Shown here: positions 5,673-5,688 of the stretch, piece by piece
How positions within the stretch are numbered: the first letter of the stretch is position 1
How the letters are laid out: each line of letters starts with the position of its first letter
Assembly: GCA_030626365.1 (NCBI GenBank)
Contig: DAOUPC010000191.1
Location: 1-5,688 of the forward strand
Length of the DNA stretch: 5,688 bases
Direction: 5' to 3'
From: Paracoccaceae bacterium
Lineage (GTDB): Bacteria; Pseudomonadota; Alphaproteobacteria; Rhodobacterales; Rhodobacteraceae
Notes under the pieces: generated by a model
Databases searched by the model: none
Seen by the model: only the letters and a program-made list of their open reading frames with translations
Told to the model about the DNA's origin: nothing
Made by a program: the position numbers and the translations under genes

Positions 5673-5678
5673 TCCTTC
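5673..5678 (-). promoter_or_regulatory. Ribosome binding site supporting the GTG start of mic60-like
   Basis: The minus strand reads GAAGGA, eight bases upstream of the GTG at 5662-5664. No ATG lies nearby in frame, so this site decides the start. Confidence 0.6.
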
Positions 5679-5688
5679 GAATCTTGGA

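Noticed and set aside
5657..5688. Possible end of an upstream gene (hemD?) overlapping the mic60-like start
   Set aside because: One minus-strand frame runs from the window edge as QDSKDSPRG and stops with TGA at 5657-5659. Ten codons are too few to identify any gene, and other frames are also open.

Overview
The window looks like chromosomal DNA from a marine alphaproteobacterium of the Rhodobacteraceae (Roseobacter-type). Reasons: a moderately high GC content (judged by eye), the neighbour order mitofilin-like Mic60 / HemY-like TPR protein / tRNA-Thr / N-formylglutamate amidohydrolase-family protein / pyruvate kinase / small membrane protein / ribosomal protein L35, and the style of the proteins themselves. 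No mobile element, CRISPR array, phage gene or other sign of recent transfer is visible. This is a core, housekeeping region.

Layout from left to right. Positions 1-38 hold the first 12 codons of rpmI (L35) on the minus strand. A leader of about 120 bases precedes it, with a candidate promoter, a 22-bp-spaced direct repeat and a strong hairpin. Next come a 74-residue two-helix membrane protein (162-386, minus) and pyruvate kinase (434-1879, minus). The pyk and amidohydrolase genes are divergent, and the space between them carries a pyk promoter candidate and a LacI-type operator-like palindrome. The amidohydrolase-family gene (2033-2770) is the only plus-strand gene. It converges on a tRNA-Thr(CGU) gene (2821-2896, minus). 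Behind the tRNA lie hemY-like (2961-4475, minus) and a mic60/mitofilin-like gene (4486-5664, minus, GTG start), separated by 10 bases and clearly one operon.

Functionally there are three blocks: an envelope/heme-associated operon (Mic60-like plus HemY-like, both anchored in the inner membrane), a stand-alone tRNA, and a central-carbon/translation block (pyk, small membrane protein, rpmI and presumably rplT and pheS beyond the left edge). No intergenic stretch exceeds 300 bases. The longest are about 150 bases (pyk/amidohydrolase) and about 120 bases (rpmI leader).

No wholly new system is evident. The points most worth checking are an apparently reversed Levitt pair (U15-A48) in the tRNA-Thr, the structured rpmI leader, the operator-like palindrome just downstream of the pyk promoter candidate, a C10 tract inside hemY, and a rubredoxin-like zinc ribbon behind the HemY TPR region that resembles the LapB layout.
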